From Bradyrhizobium sp. AZCC 1610 (GTDB lineage Bacteria; Pseudomonadota; Alphaproteobacteria; Rhizobiales; Xanthobacteraceae), in NCBI RefSeq assembly GCF_036924515.1, contig NZ_JAZHRR010000001.1:1583001-1647000 (forward strand): a stretch of DNA of 64,000 nt. Direction: 5' to 3'. Position numbers and translations under genes: made by a program. The notes below the pieces were generated by a model. It was not told the DNA's origin and did no database searches. It saw only the letters and a list, made by a program, of their open reading frames with translations. Within the stretch, counting starts at the first letter, position 1. Each line of letters starts with the position of its first letter. Positions 9,226-17,887 of the stretch are shown here, one piece after another.

Positions 9226-9510
9226 ATGAACATTGTTTCCAAGACCCTCATAGCCGCCGCGGCGTTCGCCGCCATTGCCACCACGGCCTTCTCGCAAGTT
9301 CCCTGGGAATTCAATCCGGGCATGGCCTACATCTATGCCGGCCCCGGAAAAATGTCGGCGATGGCCATGGCGGCGGCGCCCAAGAATCACGATGCGATGA
9401 TGAAGAACGCCAGGAAGGTGCCGAGCAATACCGTGTTCTTCATGGACAAGGGCCAGCTCTACTCGACCTCGGGCATGCTCGACCCGACCGGTAACTTCTA
9501 TCTGCCCTGA
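9226..9510 (+). CDS. Small secreted protein, function unknown
   Basis: 94 residues. The ATG at 9226 has GAGGAA 7 bases upstream; the open frame extends further back but without a signal. Residues 1-23 form a signal peptide (core LIAAAAFAAIATTAF, likely cleavage after FS-Q). The mature part is Met- and Lys-rich (GKMSAMAMAAAPKNHDAMMK) and ends with LDPTGNFYLP. I recognise no domain. Convergent hairpin downstream at 9533-9555. The neighbouring divergent cupin is also secreted. Confidence 0.7.
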   Translation: MNIVSKTLIAAAAFAAIATTAFSQVPWEFNPGMAYIYAGPGKMSAMAMAAAPKNHDAMMKNARKVPSNTVFFMDKGQLYSTSGMLDPTGNFYLP

Positions 9511-9532
9511 GCCTTTAGGTGCTGAAGCGTTT

Positions 9533-9555
9533 GGGTCGCCCTTGCGGGGCGGCCC
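9533..9555 (+). terminator. Hairpin after the small secreted gene
   Basis: GGGTCGCCC and GGGCGGCCC flank a short TTGCG loop with one G-T pair. No T-run follows, so termination is uncertain. Confidence 0.45.
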
Positions 9556-9593
9556 GGACCGGAAAATAATGCTGATATATGCCGGAGCACACC

Positions 9594-10312
9594 ATGACGA
9601 CAACGCTATCATCAGCCAATGCCGAACGTCTCAAGCAGGCGTTTCAGCAATGCCGTGACATGGAAGGCAGCTTGCGCGATCAGCTCGAGGCCTACGCCGC
9701 GGCGGGGCGGGAGATCTTTCCGGCCTATGGCGAAGCCGTCGATCGGCTCGTGGCGCGGCTCAATGAGAACGGCGGCGGTGAAAATGCGCCAAGGCCGGGC
9801 GAGGCGATGCCGCCGTTCCTGCTGTCGGATGAGACCGGCCGGCTGGTCAGCCTGAAATCACTGACCGACCACGGCCCGGTCGCCGTGATGTTCTATCGCG
9901 GCCATTGGTGCCCTTATTGCCGGCTGAATGTGCGGGCGGTGATCCAGGCCCAGCACCGGATCAAGGCGTTGGGTGCGCAAGCCGTTGCGATCATGCCGGA
10001 GACGCAGGCCTATGCCGAGAAATTCAAGTCCGAGGCGGAAGCGCCTTTCCCTGTCCTGACCGACCTCGACAATGGCTACGCGCTGTCGCTCAACCTTGCG
10101 ATCTGGCTCGGCACCGAAATCCAGCGGTTGCTTCATACCAGGACATGGCGAGCTTCCAGGGCAATGACGGCTGGGTGTTGCCGATCCCGGCGACCTTCGT
10201 GGTCGGCCGCGACGGATTGGTGAAGGCCCGCTTCGTCGATCCGGATTTCCGCAAGCGCATGGAAATCGACGATCTGATCGCCGCGCTGAAGAGCGCGAGC
10301 GAAGAACGGTAG
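9594..10312 (+). pseudogene. Peroxiredoxin-like (AhpC/TSA) gene with a frameshift
   Basis: The frame from 9594 (GGAG 7 bases upstream; an ATG at 9579 is also possible) encodes a thioredoxin-fold protein with MFYRGHWCPYCR near residue 103, matching the CPYC-type peroxiredoxin-like family. It runs to about 10130, then turns into an unrelated Arg/Ser tail and stops at 10223. The expected C-terminal half, SYQDMASFQGNDGW then LPIPATFVVGRDG and ending IAALKSASEER, is present in the frame shifted by -1 and stops at 10312. One base appears to be missing near 10130-10133. Either this gene is broken or the base is a sequencing error. Confidence 0.75.
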
Positions 10313-10341
10313 CCAGGACTCTTGCCGCCTTCGGACTGTGC

Positions 10342-10857
10342 TTAGCGGGAGGCGCGCTTGCGTTTCGCCGTCTGGGCCTTGCGTATATTGCGTGCCTGTG
10401 CCCGCCGCATGGCCGGCGTCGGCTTGGCGCGCTCGGGCACATTGGGCCGATCCGCTGCCTTGAAGCGGTCACCGGAAAGATGGCGCGGCGGTGTGCCGAG
10501 AAGTTTCAGAATCTTTCGTGCATCCGCAGTATCCGGCACCAGACGAGCACCGACGCGATGGGCATGTTCCTTGCTGATCAACCATTTCTGCGTATCCCAG
10601 GAGCCGCTCCCGCGCTTGCCAGCGACCCGCTCGATCCCGGCTTTCTTCCCTACATCCTGAGTGCGGAACGTCTTGAATTGGCGCCGCGGCCGTACCTCGA
10701 TATGGAAGAAACTGCCGCCGCTGCGTGCTCCGGGCTTTGCGCGGCCGCGCCCCTCGGGCTGAGCCCGTGCATGGGCTCGGTCCGACATGCCACGCCATGC
10801 CGTGCGCGCCTTGCGAACGTTCTTTTTCGCTGCAGCGCTTTGCTTTGCCGTTACCAT
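10342..10857 (-). CDS. Lys/Arg-rich basic protein, function unknown
   Basis: 171 residues, strongly basic. The two ends carry a similar motif: [10 protein letters not shown] near residue 12 and [13 protein letters not shown] near 157. A central part has [21 protein letters not shown] and [16 protein letters not shown] know no domain for it. GAGGAG precedes the ATG by 7 bases. It could bind nucleic acid, but this rests only on charge. Its start lies 7 bases inside the run-on end of the frameshifted nuoB reading frame. Confidence 0.6.
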   Translation of the reverse strand: MVTAKQSAAAKKNVRKARTAWRGMSDRAHARAQPEGRGRAKPGARSGGSFFHIEVRPRRQFKTFRTQDVGKKAGIERVAGKRGSGSWDTQKWLISKEHAHRVGARLVPDTADARKILKLLGTPPRHLSGDRFKAADRPNVPERAKPTPAMRRAQARNIRKAQTAKRKRASR

Positions 10858-11510
10858 CGTATGCTCCTCAGTGCTGGTTCCGACATAGTGTCAACACGAG
10901 GGGCTATGGCAAGGTTCCCGCCTTCCTGGCGATCGAAAGTCAACGCTCGATGGTACCCGAACGCCTGATCTTCTTCTGCAACAACATCATCTCCGTACAG
11001 CAGCGCTTCGGCGGTCGGCGGGCAGCCTGGAACATAGATATCGACCGGAACGATCCGGTCGCAGCCGCGCACGACCGAGTACGAATAGTGGTAATAGCCG
11101 CCGCCATTGGCGCACGAACCCATCGAAATCACATAGCGAGGTTCGGGCATCTGGTCATAAACCTTGCGGAGCGCCGGGGCCATCTTGTTGCATAACGTAC
11201 CGGCAACGATCATCACATCCGACTGGCGTGGACTGGCACGAGGCGCAAATCCAAACCGCTCGGCGTCATAGCGGGGCATCGCCATCTGCATCATTTCGAT
11301 CGCGCAGCAAGCGAGGCCGAATGTCATCCACATTAACGAACCACTGCGGGCCCACGTGATCAGGTCGTCGGCGGCGGCGATGAAAAAGCCTTTATCGCTT
11401 AGCTCGCTGTTCAACCCCGCAAAAAAGTAGTCGTCACTCATGGGACGGCCGGTCCCCGGATCCAGAATTCCGCTTCCGGAAGGCGTGATCAATGGTCGGG
11501 AATGTTGCAT
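10851..11510 (-). CDS. nuoB: NADH-quinone oxidoreductase subunit B, orphan copy, frameshifted C-terminus
   Basis: Matches NuoB of complex [21 protein letters not shown] (VAGTLCNKM), [10 protein letters not shown] and [14 protein letters not shown]. The cysteines expected to bind the N2 [4Fe-4S] cluster are present (C68, C69, C133, C163 from the ATG at 11510). The frame then reads [11 protein letters not shown] and runs to 10851, which is not NuoB-like. In the +1 frame, just after ALLYG, the codons give [16 protein letters not shown] and stop at 10940, the canonical NuoB ending. One extra base near 10990-10994 explains this. No other nuo gene is in the window. The frame also opens upstream at a TTG (11537); the ATG was preferred. 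Functional status uncertain. Confidence 0.85.
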   Translation of the reverse strand: MQHSRPLITPSGSGILDPGTGRPMSDDYFFAGLNSELSDKGFFIAAADDLITWARSGSLMWMTFGLACCAIEMMQMAMPRYDAERFGFAPRASPRQSDVMIVAGTLCNKMAPALRKVYDQMPEPRYVISMGSCANGGGYYHYSYSVVRGCDRIVPVDIYVPGCPPTAEALLYGDDVVAEEDQAFGYHRALTFDRQEGGNLAIAPRVDTMSEPALRSIRW

Positions 11511-11740
11511 GTGGTTGTTCCAGCTTGGTCTGGCCAAGGCTGCAACCGCGTCCGGATTTGCCTCGTCCCTTCTGATGCTCGTCGGAACAGCACCGCGTTT
11601 GCTGCACCTCCTTCACGCTCCCAGGGGCTGGACTGGCTCGGCAGCCTTTCAATGTTCAACGCGACACTGTTCAACGCGGCAGCGCTTCCACCCGTTCCCA
11701 TCGAGCGAGCCAAAAGGGCGTGGATCGGGAGCCGCGATGC

Positions 11741-12067
11741 TTACCGTCCACCGTCCATGACTGCAGAGACCTCGTACAGATGAGGATCGATCTCGCTCGT
11801 TATCTCGTCAAAATGGCCCCACCGCTTGCGAAATTCCGGCGATTGATGGGCTGATCGCAGCAGATCGCGATTCTGCCATTGCACGTAGTTGACGATGCGG
11901 CGGCCATCAAGACTGCGATGCAGGCTGATGGAGACGAAACCAGGCTGACTCGCCATGAAGCGGGCGCGCTCGGTCATGAGGGATAATGCCTCGGCCTGCT
12001 TCTCGGGCTCTGACTCGATGATCGTGATCTGGGTAACGGGCTGATTGTCGGTATGGATCTGCGGCAT
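11741..12067 (-). CDS. Antibiotic biosynthesis monooxygenase (ABM) fold protein
   Basis: 108 residues from the ATG at 12067, which has AGGGAGA about 6 bases upstream (a longer frame begins at 12106). The ferredoxin-like ABM fold is suggested by ITIIESEPEKQAEALSLM, ARFMASQPGFVSISLHRSLD and VNYVQWQNRDLLRSAHQSP. Such small dimeric proteins act as heme- or cofactor-free oxygenases or as unknown helpers. No partner enzyme is adjacent. A strong hairpin lies upstream at 12246-12272. Confidence 0.75.
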   Translation of the reverse strand: MPQIHTDNQPVTQITIIESEPEKQAEALSLMTERARFMASQPGFVSISLHRSLDGRRIVNYVQWQNRDLLRSAHQSPEFRKRWGHFDEITSEIDPHLYEVSAVMDGGR

Positions 12068-12245
12068 GGCTGATCTCCCTAGCCTAGGGATTTTCATTGA
12101 TGTCATCGGGGTGCTGCGGCCGAAGCGGACGGTGAAATTTCGAATAGTGCTTCAGCCGTGGCGACCTCGCATCAACTATGGAAATTCCCGCAATGGGAGG
12201 GAGTTCCAGACGATCAGCCAAGGGCATCTGGATCAGCCCACTGTG

Positions 12246-12272
12246 CACCACGCCGCACTTTGCGGCGTGGTG
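12246..12272 (-). terminator. Perfect 12-base-pair hairpin
   Basis: CACCACGCCGCA at 12246-12257 pairs exactly with TGCGGCGTGGTG at 12261-12272 across a 3-base loop. It lies just after the minus-strand DUF899 gene and before the minus-strand ABM gene. No T-run follows in either direction, so it may be a terminator needing a factor or simply a stable structural repeat. Confidence 0.5.
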
Positions 12273-12341
12273 TGCCGCTGATCCGTGACCCGCATGCTAC
12301 GGCGATGGATCCCAGCTCTGCGGTGCACCGTCAAGCGTCGT

Positions 12342-13061
12342 TTAATCGTAGTTCACCTTTGGAAAGAAATCGCCACGGCCTTCAGGTGTCATGTCGAGAA
12401 GACCCCAGAGCGGGTCGGCGAGATCGCCAGCGCGATGGTGCTGGTTGGGAGCAGATGGGGCAAAGCTCATCTCCGAGCCCCAGAAGTGCCTGATCGCCCC
12501 GTTCTTCTTTCTGAAGACGTTGAAGATTGTTTCGTCCCAGTTGTCGCCGTCCGGAACTCGATGTTGCGTGCGCATTCCCTTGGAAAATTTTGACGTGTCA
12601 CCAAAGTAGTCCGCGTCGTAGCTATTGCCTGCGGTCGAAAGCAGCGAGAGGTGTTCCCAGCCACGTTCGTGTGCCCAGGCGGCAAGACGCGCGATCGGTG
12701 ATTTGGCGACGATGTGGAGCGCAGCGCGCTCGCCTATATGTCTCGCGGCGCCGTCTATCCCATCGAGCAAATGGGTGCAGCCCGGACACGGTAATTCGCG
12801 TTCGGGGCCGTACATGAAGCTGTACAGAATCAGCGTGTCATGTGGACCGAACAGCTCCGACATCTTCACTTTCTCCGGCATGCTGGTCTTGCCGATCCAC
12901 TCGAAGACGTAGTCCTCGGGTGCCTCACCGCCCAGCGGCAGCGCGCGACGCTTCGCTGCAACGGCCTCAATCTGCGCCCGAAGCGCAATCTCGTCATCCA
13001 GAAGCGCGTTTCGGGCGGCCCGGTATTCGGCGCTTTCATTGGGGTAGTGGATATGCTCCAT
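12342..13061 (-). CDS. DUF899 thioredoxin-like protein
   Basis: 239 residues. MEHIHYPNESAEYRAARNAL and the coiled N-terminus are typical of DUF899; ELPCPGCTHLLDG near residue 93 is the family's CxxC motif in a thioredoxin-like fold. The C-terminus HHRAGDLADPLWGLLDMTPEG is also characteristic. A redox role is likely, but no substrate is known for the family. GAGAGGGC precedes the ATG. It shares direction with the LysR gene upstream (13163), with a 101-base gap. Confidence 0.8.
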   Translation of the reverse strand: MEHIHYPNESAEYRAARNALLDDEIALRAQIEAVAAKRRALPLGGEAPEDYVFEWIGKTSMPEKVKMSELFGPHDTLILYSFMYGPERELPCPGCTHLLDGIDGAARHIGERAALHIVAKSPIARLAAWAHERGWEHLSLLSTAGNSYDADYFGDTSKFSKGMRTQHRVPDGDNWDETIFNVFRKKNGAIRHFWGSEMSFAPSAPNQHHRAGDLADPLWGLLDMTPEGRGDFFPKVNYD

Positions 13062-13162
13062 GGCTGCCCTCTCAGACGCTGAGGAACCTGTTCGAGATTA
13101 AACTCGCCTCGGAAACTAGAGTTCCCTCCACATTGTGATGAGGTCGGCTAGCGGGTTAACCC

Positions 13163-14065
13163 TCAGACGCCTGCGGACTTGCCGATGAATTGCTGCCAGT
13201 CGGCGCCGCGCAGCATTCGCATCACGGCAGATGCCACCGCAGTCCGTTCACGCCCGGCAACGCCATAGAGGTTCACGGTGCGACGCGCATCCAGCCCTTC
13301 GACGGTGGCACGCTTCAGCGTCGGCGGGATCGAGGAGGTGTCGGGCACCACGGCAACGCCGATATCGGCCTCCAGCAGTTCGATCAAATCGCGTTCGGAG
13401 GCGATCTCGTGGCTGCGATCGACGTCGAGCCCGTGCTCGCGAAGCGAACTGTTCACCCGCGCCACATGCTCGCAGTAGTTTCGTGACAGCAATTGCTCGG
13501 CGCGCAGATCGACGAAATCGATTTTCTCGCGGGCCGCCAGCGGATGGTTTTTGTTGACGACGAGTCGAAAGTTTTCCGTGAACAGTGGCCAGGTGTCGAG
13601 CCGGTCCCACTCCTCGCTGATTTCGGCGGCAATGCCGAGCTCGGCTTCACCCTTCCTGAGAAATTCCGCGACTTCGCAGGCGTTGCCGCGCAGAAAGCGA
13701 AACTCCAGACGATTGAACAGCCGCTTGATCTGGTCGAGATGCGGAATCAACAGCGACAGGTCGACGGAATGGGTCAGCGCGATCCTGAGCGCGCCGACTT
13801 CGCCGCTCTTGAAGGATGAGGCGAGCTCGCGCGCGCCGGTCGCCGCCTCGTAACACTGCTTGAGCAGCGGATGCATGCGCTGGCCGAGTTCGGTCAATTG
13901 CGCGGCGGGTCGCTCACGGCGAAACAGGTCGCCGCCGAGTTCGGCTTCCAGCTGCTTGATGGCCCGCGTCAGCGACGGCTGCGTGACGTTGCACTCGTCC
14001 GCGGCGCGCGTGAAGTTGAGTACACGCGCAACCGCGAGGAAGTAGCGAACCTGATGCATCTCCAT
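13163..14065 (-). CDS. LysR-family transcription regulator
   Basis: 300 residues. N-terminal winged HTH (2-60) with MEMHQVRYFLAVARVLNFTR and NVTQPSLTRAIKQLEAELGG; effector domain from about 90 (LRIALTHSVD). It starts 187 bases from, and opposite to, the 3-hydroxybutyrate dehydrogenase gene, and a perfect CCATA-N9-TATGG dyad lies between them. It is probably the local regulator of that operon, which is an inference from position. The effector is not readable. Confidence 0.85.
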   Translation of the reverse strand: MEMHQVRYFLAVARVLNFTRAADECNVTQPSLTRAIKQLEAELGGDLFRRERPAAQLTELGQRMHPLLKQCYEAATGARELASSFKSGEVGALRIALTHSVDLSLLIPHLDQIKRLFNRLEFRFLRGNACEVAEFLRKGEAELGIAAEISEEWDRLDTWPLFTENFRLVVNKNHPLAAREKIDFVDLRAEQLLSRNYCEHVARVNSSLREHGLDVDRSHEIASERDLIELLEADIGVAVVPDTSSIPPTLKRATVEGLDARRTVNLYGVAGRERTAVASAVMRMLRGADWQQFIGKSAGV

Positions 14066-14131
14066 GGTCGTGCCCCGGTCTATCGTGCAGCAAAGCTACC
14101 CGATTACGCCCCCGGATGGCCACCCAAACCG

Positions 14132-14150
14132 CCATAGCGTCAGCGTATGG
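14132..14150. promoter_or_regulatory. Candidate LysR operator
   Basis: CCATA-N9-TATGG is a perfect dyad containing T-N11-A, the usual LysR-box form. It sits between the divergent LysR and bdhA genes, 102 bases before the bdhA ATG. Confidence 0.5.
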
Positions 14151-14251
14151 TTTTGGAAGCCAAACGGCATTTCCTAAAAACCTGCCCGCCGCGCAAATTG
14201 AAGCGGAAATGGTCTCGTTACGACGCGGACCAGCCACACGAAAGGGCAGCC

Positions 14252-15076
14252 ATGAATATCCAGCTCAAGACGCAAGGTTCTGCGGCTGTGCGGCCGCTGG
14301 CCGGCAGGGTCTCGCTTGTCACGGGTTCGACCAGTGGTATCGGGCTCGGGATTGCCCGCGCACTGGCGGAAGCCGGCTCGGCGGTGGTGCTGAACGGTTT
14401 TGGCATAGCGGCCGAGATCGCCAAAACCCGGGATCAGGTTGCCGCCGATTTCGGCGTCGAGGTCAGCTATTCCGCGGCCGATATGACGAGCCCGGAGGCG
14501 ATCGCCGAGATGATCGCGGCCACCGTCGCCGGGCACGGCCGGCTCGACGTGCTCGTCAACAATGCCGGCATTCAATACGTCGCGCCGCTCGACCAGTTTC
14601 CGGTCGAGAAATGGAACGCGATCCTGGCGATCAATCTGTCGTCGGCGTTTCACACCACGCGGTTGGCGTTGCCGGCGATGCGCAAGAACAAGTTCGGGCG
14701 GATCATCAACATCGCGTCCGCGCACGGATTGGTCGGCTCGCCCTTCAAGGCGGCCTATGTTGCGGCCAAGCACGGCATCGTCGGTCTGACCAAGGTGGTG
14801 GCGCTGGAGACGGCGGAAGACGGCATCACCTGCAACGCGATCTGCCCGGGTTACGTCTATACGCCGCTGGTCGAGGCCCAGATCGACAGCCAGGCCAAGG
14901 CGCACGGCATTTCGCGCGAGCAGGTTATCCACGACGTGCTGCTGGCGCAGCAGCCCAACAAGCATTTTGCGGGCGTTGAGGAATTGGGCGCGCTGGCGGT
15001 CTTTCTCGCCAGCGACGCAGCGGCATCAATTACTGGGACTGCGTTGCCGGTCGATGGCGGCTGGACTGCGCACTAG
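14252..15076 (+). CDS. bdhA: 3-hydroxybutyrate dehydrogenase (SDR family)
   Basis: 274 residues from the ATG at 14252, with AAGGG ahead. Classical SDR: LVTGSTSGIGLGIA (TGxxxGIG) near residue 25, NNAGIQYVAPLD, catalytic region with IASAHGLVGSPFKAAYVAAKHG (Ser, Tyr-X3-Lys), and ICPGYVYTPLV. The last stretch, AGVEELGALAVFLASDAA and GGWTAH, resembles bacterial NAD-dependent 3-hydroxybutyrate dehydrogenases. It interconverts 3-hydroxybutyrate and acetoacetate in polyhydroxybutyrate turnover. The patatin gene follows 27 bases later, in the same direction. Confidence 0.85.
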   Translation: MNIQLKTQGSAAVRPLAGRVSLVTGSTSGIGLGIARALAEAGSAVVLNGFGIAAEIAKTRDQVAADFGVEVSYSAADMTSPEAIAEMIAATVAGHGRLDVLVNNAGIQYVAPLDQFPVEKWNAILAINLSSAFHTTRLALPAMRKNKFGRIINIASAHGLVGSPFKAAYVAAKHGIVGLTKVVALETAEDGITCNAICPGYVYTPLVEAQIDSQAKAHGISREQVIHDVLLAQQPNKHFAGVEELGALAVFLASDAAASITGTALPVDGGWTAH

Positions 15077-15103
15077 CGCCACAAATATCCGAGGGAGCGT
15101 GAC

Positions 15104-16267
15104 ATGAAAGATATTCAGGACATCGCCTCTTCGCCGAACTTGAGATCGCTGGCCAGGTCCGAGCCTGGTCAGGTCGTGCTGGTGCTGCAGGGCGGCGGCG
15201 CGCTCGGCTCCTATCAGGCCGGCGTCTACCAGGCGCTGCACGAGGTCGGCATCGAGCCGGACTGGATCATTGGCACCTCGATCGGCGCCATCAACGCCAG
15301 CCTGATCGCCGGCAACTCGCCGCGGAACCGCTTGTCGCGCCTTCGCGAGTTCTGGAAGAAAATGGAACAGAATCCGGTCTGGAGCTTTCGCGACATCTTT
15401 CCGGGCTTCAACGAAAAGCTCTCTTACTGGTCGACGGTGACCAACGGCATTCCCGGTTTCTTCCGGCCCAACCCGCTGGCCCATGCCGGCGACAGCTATC
15501 CGCTCGGGGCAGACAATGCCGGCTATTACTCGACCTCGCCGCTGGAGCGGACGCTGACTGAGCTGGTCGATTTCAATCTGGTCAATCAATGCACGCCGCG
15601 CCTGACGGTCGGCGCTGCCCATGTCCGCACCAGCCAGATGCGCTATTTCGACAGCCGCGATGGCGAACTTGGCGTCAAGCACATCATGGCGTCGGGCGCG
15701 CTGCCGCCGGCCTTCCCGGCGGTCCGCATTGACGGCGAGCTTTATTGGGATGGCGGCATATTATCGAACACGCCGACAGAGGCCGTGTTCGATGACAATC
15801 CGCGCAAGAACTCGCTGATCTTCGCGGTGCATCTGTGGAATCCGTCCGGCGCCGAGCCGTCCACAATGGCGGAGGTGCTGAACCGGCACAAGGACGTGCA
15901 GTATTCTAGCCGGATCGCGAGCCACATTGCGCGGCAGCAGCAGGCGCATCGGCTGCGCCACGTCATCAACCAGCTCGCCGCACGCCTGCCGGAGTCCGAG
16001 CGCAACAGCGAGGCGGTGAGGGAACTGGCTGGTTATGGCTGCTCGACCCGGATGCATGTGGTGCGGCTGCTCGCCCCGCAGCTCAGCCGCGAGGACCACA
16101 CCAAGGACATTGATTTCAGCCCGTCCGGCATCATGCAGCGGTGGGAGGCCGGTTACCGCCACACCAGGTCGGTGCTCGAAAACAAGCCCTGGGTCGGCGA
16201 GTTCGATCCGCTCTCCGGCGTCATCCTCCACGAGCAGATGGAGGTCATGCCGGAAGCGGCGGAGTAG
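15104..16267 (+). CDS. Patatin-like phospholipase/hydrolase
   Basis: 387 residues. The oxyanion hole glycines are in LVLQGGGALGSYQAGVYQA near residue 26, and the nucleophile elbow is IGTSIGAIN near 60 (GxSxG). A D-G pair, YWDGGILSNTP, near 216 supplies the catalytic Asp. A C-terminal part after about 300 matches the region often annotated DUF3734 (ARKHIRQQQ-like RIASHIARQQQAH). Placed just after bdhA, it may release 3-hydroxybutyrate units or act on lipids; that assignment is inferred. It converges with glgA with an 7-base gap. Confidence 0.82.
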   Translation: MKDIQDIASSPNLRSLARSEPGQVVLVLQGGGALGSYQAGVYQALHEVGIEPDWIIGTSIGAINASLIAGNSPRNRLSRLREFWKKMEQNPVWSFRDIFPGFNEKLSYWSTVTNGIPGFFRPNPLAHAGDSYPLGADNAGYYSTSPLERTLTELVDFNLVNQCTPRLTVGAAHVRTSQMRYFDSRDGELGVKHIMASGALPPAFPAVRIDGELYWDGGILSNTPTEAVFDDNPRKNSLIFAVHLWNPSGAEPSTMAEVLNRHKDVQYSSRIASHIARQQQAHRLRHVINQLAARLPESERNSEAVRELAGYGCSTRMHVVRLLAPQLSREDHTKDIDFSPSGIMQRWEAGYRHTRSVLENKPWVGEFDPLSGVILHEQMEVMPEAAE

Positions 16268-16274
16268 CCGAAAG

Positions 16275-17702
16275 TCACGCGATGATGGAGGGGGCGATCG
16301 TCTTGCGATACAGCGAGCTGTAAAGGGCAGCCGACAGATCCCAGCTAAAGGACCGTGCCATGGCGCTGCGCCGCATCGCGTCGAGGCGATCCTTGGCGCG
16401 GAACGCATCGAACGCGCGTCTGACACCGCCGAGGAAGGACTCCGCTGACGGCTTCGGAAACAGGAATCCGGTTTCGCCGTCCTTGATGGTCTCCGCCAGC
16501 CCGCCGGTCTGGTGACCGATCGGCAGCGATCCGAACCGCTGCGCATACATCTGACTCAACCCGCACGGTTCGAACCGCGACGGCATCAGCGTGAAATCAC
16601 TGCCGGCAAAAATTCGCCGCGCCTGGGCGTCGTTGAAGCCGATCACGACGCCTATCGCATCTGGCCTGCGGCGGTGCGCCTTGACCAGCGCCTGTTCGAT
16701 CTGGGCCTCGCCGCTGCCGGTCACCACGATCTGCCCGCCCGCCTCGATGATTTCGTCGGCGGCAGACAGGACGAGGTCGATGCCCTTCTGGTGAACCAGG
16801 CGGGCGACAAGGCCGAACATCGGGCCGCGCGACACCGCGAGGCCAAACTGCTTACGGACGTAATCGGCATTCGCCTGCTTGCCGTCCCAGTCGCCGGGGG
16901 CAAAGGTCTGCGCCAGATGCGCGCAGGCGCTGGGATCCCAGCTTTCGTCGATGCCGTTCAAGATGCCGGTCAATTGCGCCGCGTTCGAGCGGCGCTGCAG
17001 CAGGCCCTCGAGCCCGCAGCCGAGCTCGCGCGTCGTGATCTCCTTCGCATAGGTGGCGCTGACGGTGGTCAGATGCGAGGCGTAGACGAGGCCGCCCTTG
17101 AGGAACGAGACATGGTCGTAGAACTCGAGCCCGTCGATGTGGAAGGAACTTTCGGGAGCCCCGATCCGGCGCAGCGAGTCCGGTGGGAATAGTCCCTGAT
17201 AGGCGAGGTTGTGGATGGTCAGGATCGAGGGGAGCTTTGAGCCTCTCCATGCCAGATAGGCCGGCGCCAGCGCGGCCTGCCAGTCGTTGGCATGGACCAG
17301 GTCCGCTGCCCAATTCTTGTCCAGGGTGCCCGCGGCAAGTTCGGCGGCGGCGGATGCGAAGCGGCCGAACCTGACGTCGTTGTCCGGCCAGTCGCGCCCG
17401 GATTCGTCGCCATAGGGGTTGCCCGGCCGGTCGTAAAGCTGCGGGCAGAGCAGGACGTAAACCGGCAGGCCATCCTTGGTCGCTGACCGCCCGAGCGAGC
17501 AGGCCGGCATCTCGGCCAGAGAGGGGCATTCTCCAACGATTTCAATGTGGGTGAACTGTTCGATGATGTCCCGATAACCGGGCAGCATGACCCGGACGTC
17601 ACTCCAGCGGCGCAGCGCCCGGGGCAGGGCGGCGGAAACGGCTGCGAGACCGCCCACCCGGACGAAGTCATCCATTTCAGTGGTGACGAACAAGACCTTC
17701 AA
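16275..17702 (-). CDS. glgA: Glycogen synthase (ADP-glucose type)
   Basis: 475 residues, normal length for GlgA (GT5). It starts at a TTG at 17702 with GAGGA 9 bases upstream. HANDWQAALAP near 160, a typical GlgA sequence, SNGIDE-like LNGIDESWDPS, and SRFEPCGLSQMYAQRFG (catalytic Glu) are present; the second Rossmann domain begins near 295. Unusual: the donor-site motif is normally KTGGLADV, but here it is RVGGLAAV, with Arg15 replacing Lys. The enzyme adds glucose from ADP-glucose to glycogen. No glgB, glgC or glgP lies in the window. It faces the patatin gene at its end. Confidence 0.85.
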   Translation of the reverse strand: MKVLFVTTEMDDFVRVGGLAAVSAALPRALRRWSDVRVMLPGYRDIIEQFTHIEIVGECPSLAEMPACSLGRSATKDGLPVYVLLCPQLYDRPGNPYGDESGRDWPDNDVRFGRFASAAAELAAGTLDKNWAADLVHANDWQAALAPAYLAWRGSKLPSILTIHNLAYQGLFPPDSLRRIGAPESSFHIDGLEFYDHVSFLKGGLVYASHLTTVSATYAKEITTRELGCGLEGLLQRRSNAAQLTGILNGIDESWDPSACAHLAQTFAPGDWDGKQANADYVRKQFGLAVSRGPMFGLVARLVHQKGIDLVLSAADEIIEAGGQIVVTGSGEAQIEQALVKAHRRRPDAIGVVIGFNDAQARRIFAGSDFTLMPSRFEPCGLSQMYAQRFGSLPIGHQTGGLAETIKDGETGFLFPKPSAESFLGGVRRAFDAFRAKDRLDAMRRSAMARSFSWDLSAALYSSLYRKTIAPSIIA

Positions 17703-17887
17703 GTCAAGCGTCCTCGTACCTGCCGCAATGTTATTGATGCAAGAATAGGTCCAACTTCCTTACCGGTTACAACGCGCGCTGCGGGCCGTCGTTCCCAACC
17801 GAACTACTTCCCTGTCGACGCTGCACAATTTAGGGTCACGCCCGCCACCAAAACGAATGGCCGCAAAAGGCCGGGGAGTTTCACGCA

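Noticed and set aside
16560..16590. GGTTCGAA-like words that could suggest a tRNA
   Set aside because: They lie inside glgA or in the 26.9 kb gap and no cloverleaf can be formed around them; no tRNA is supported.
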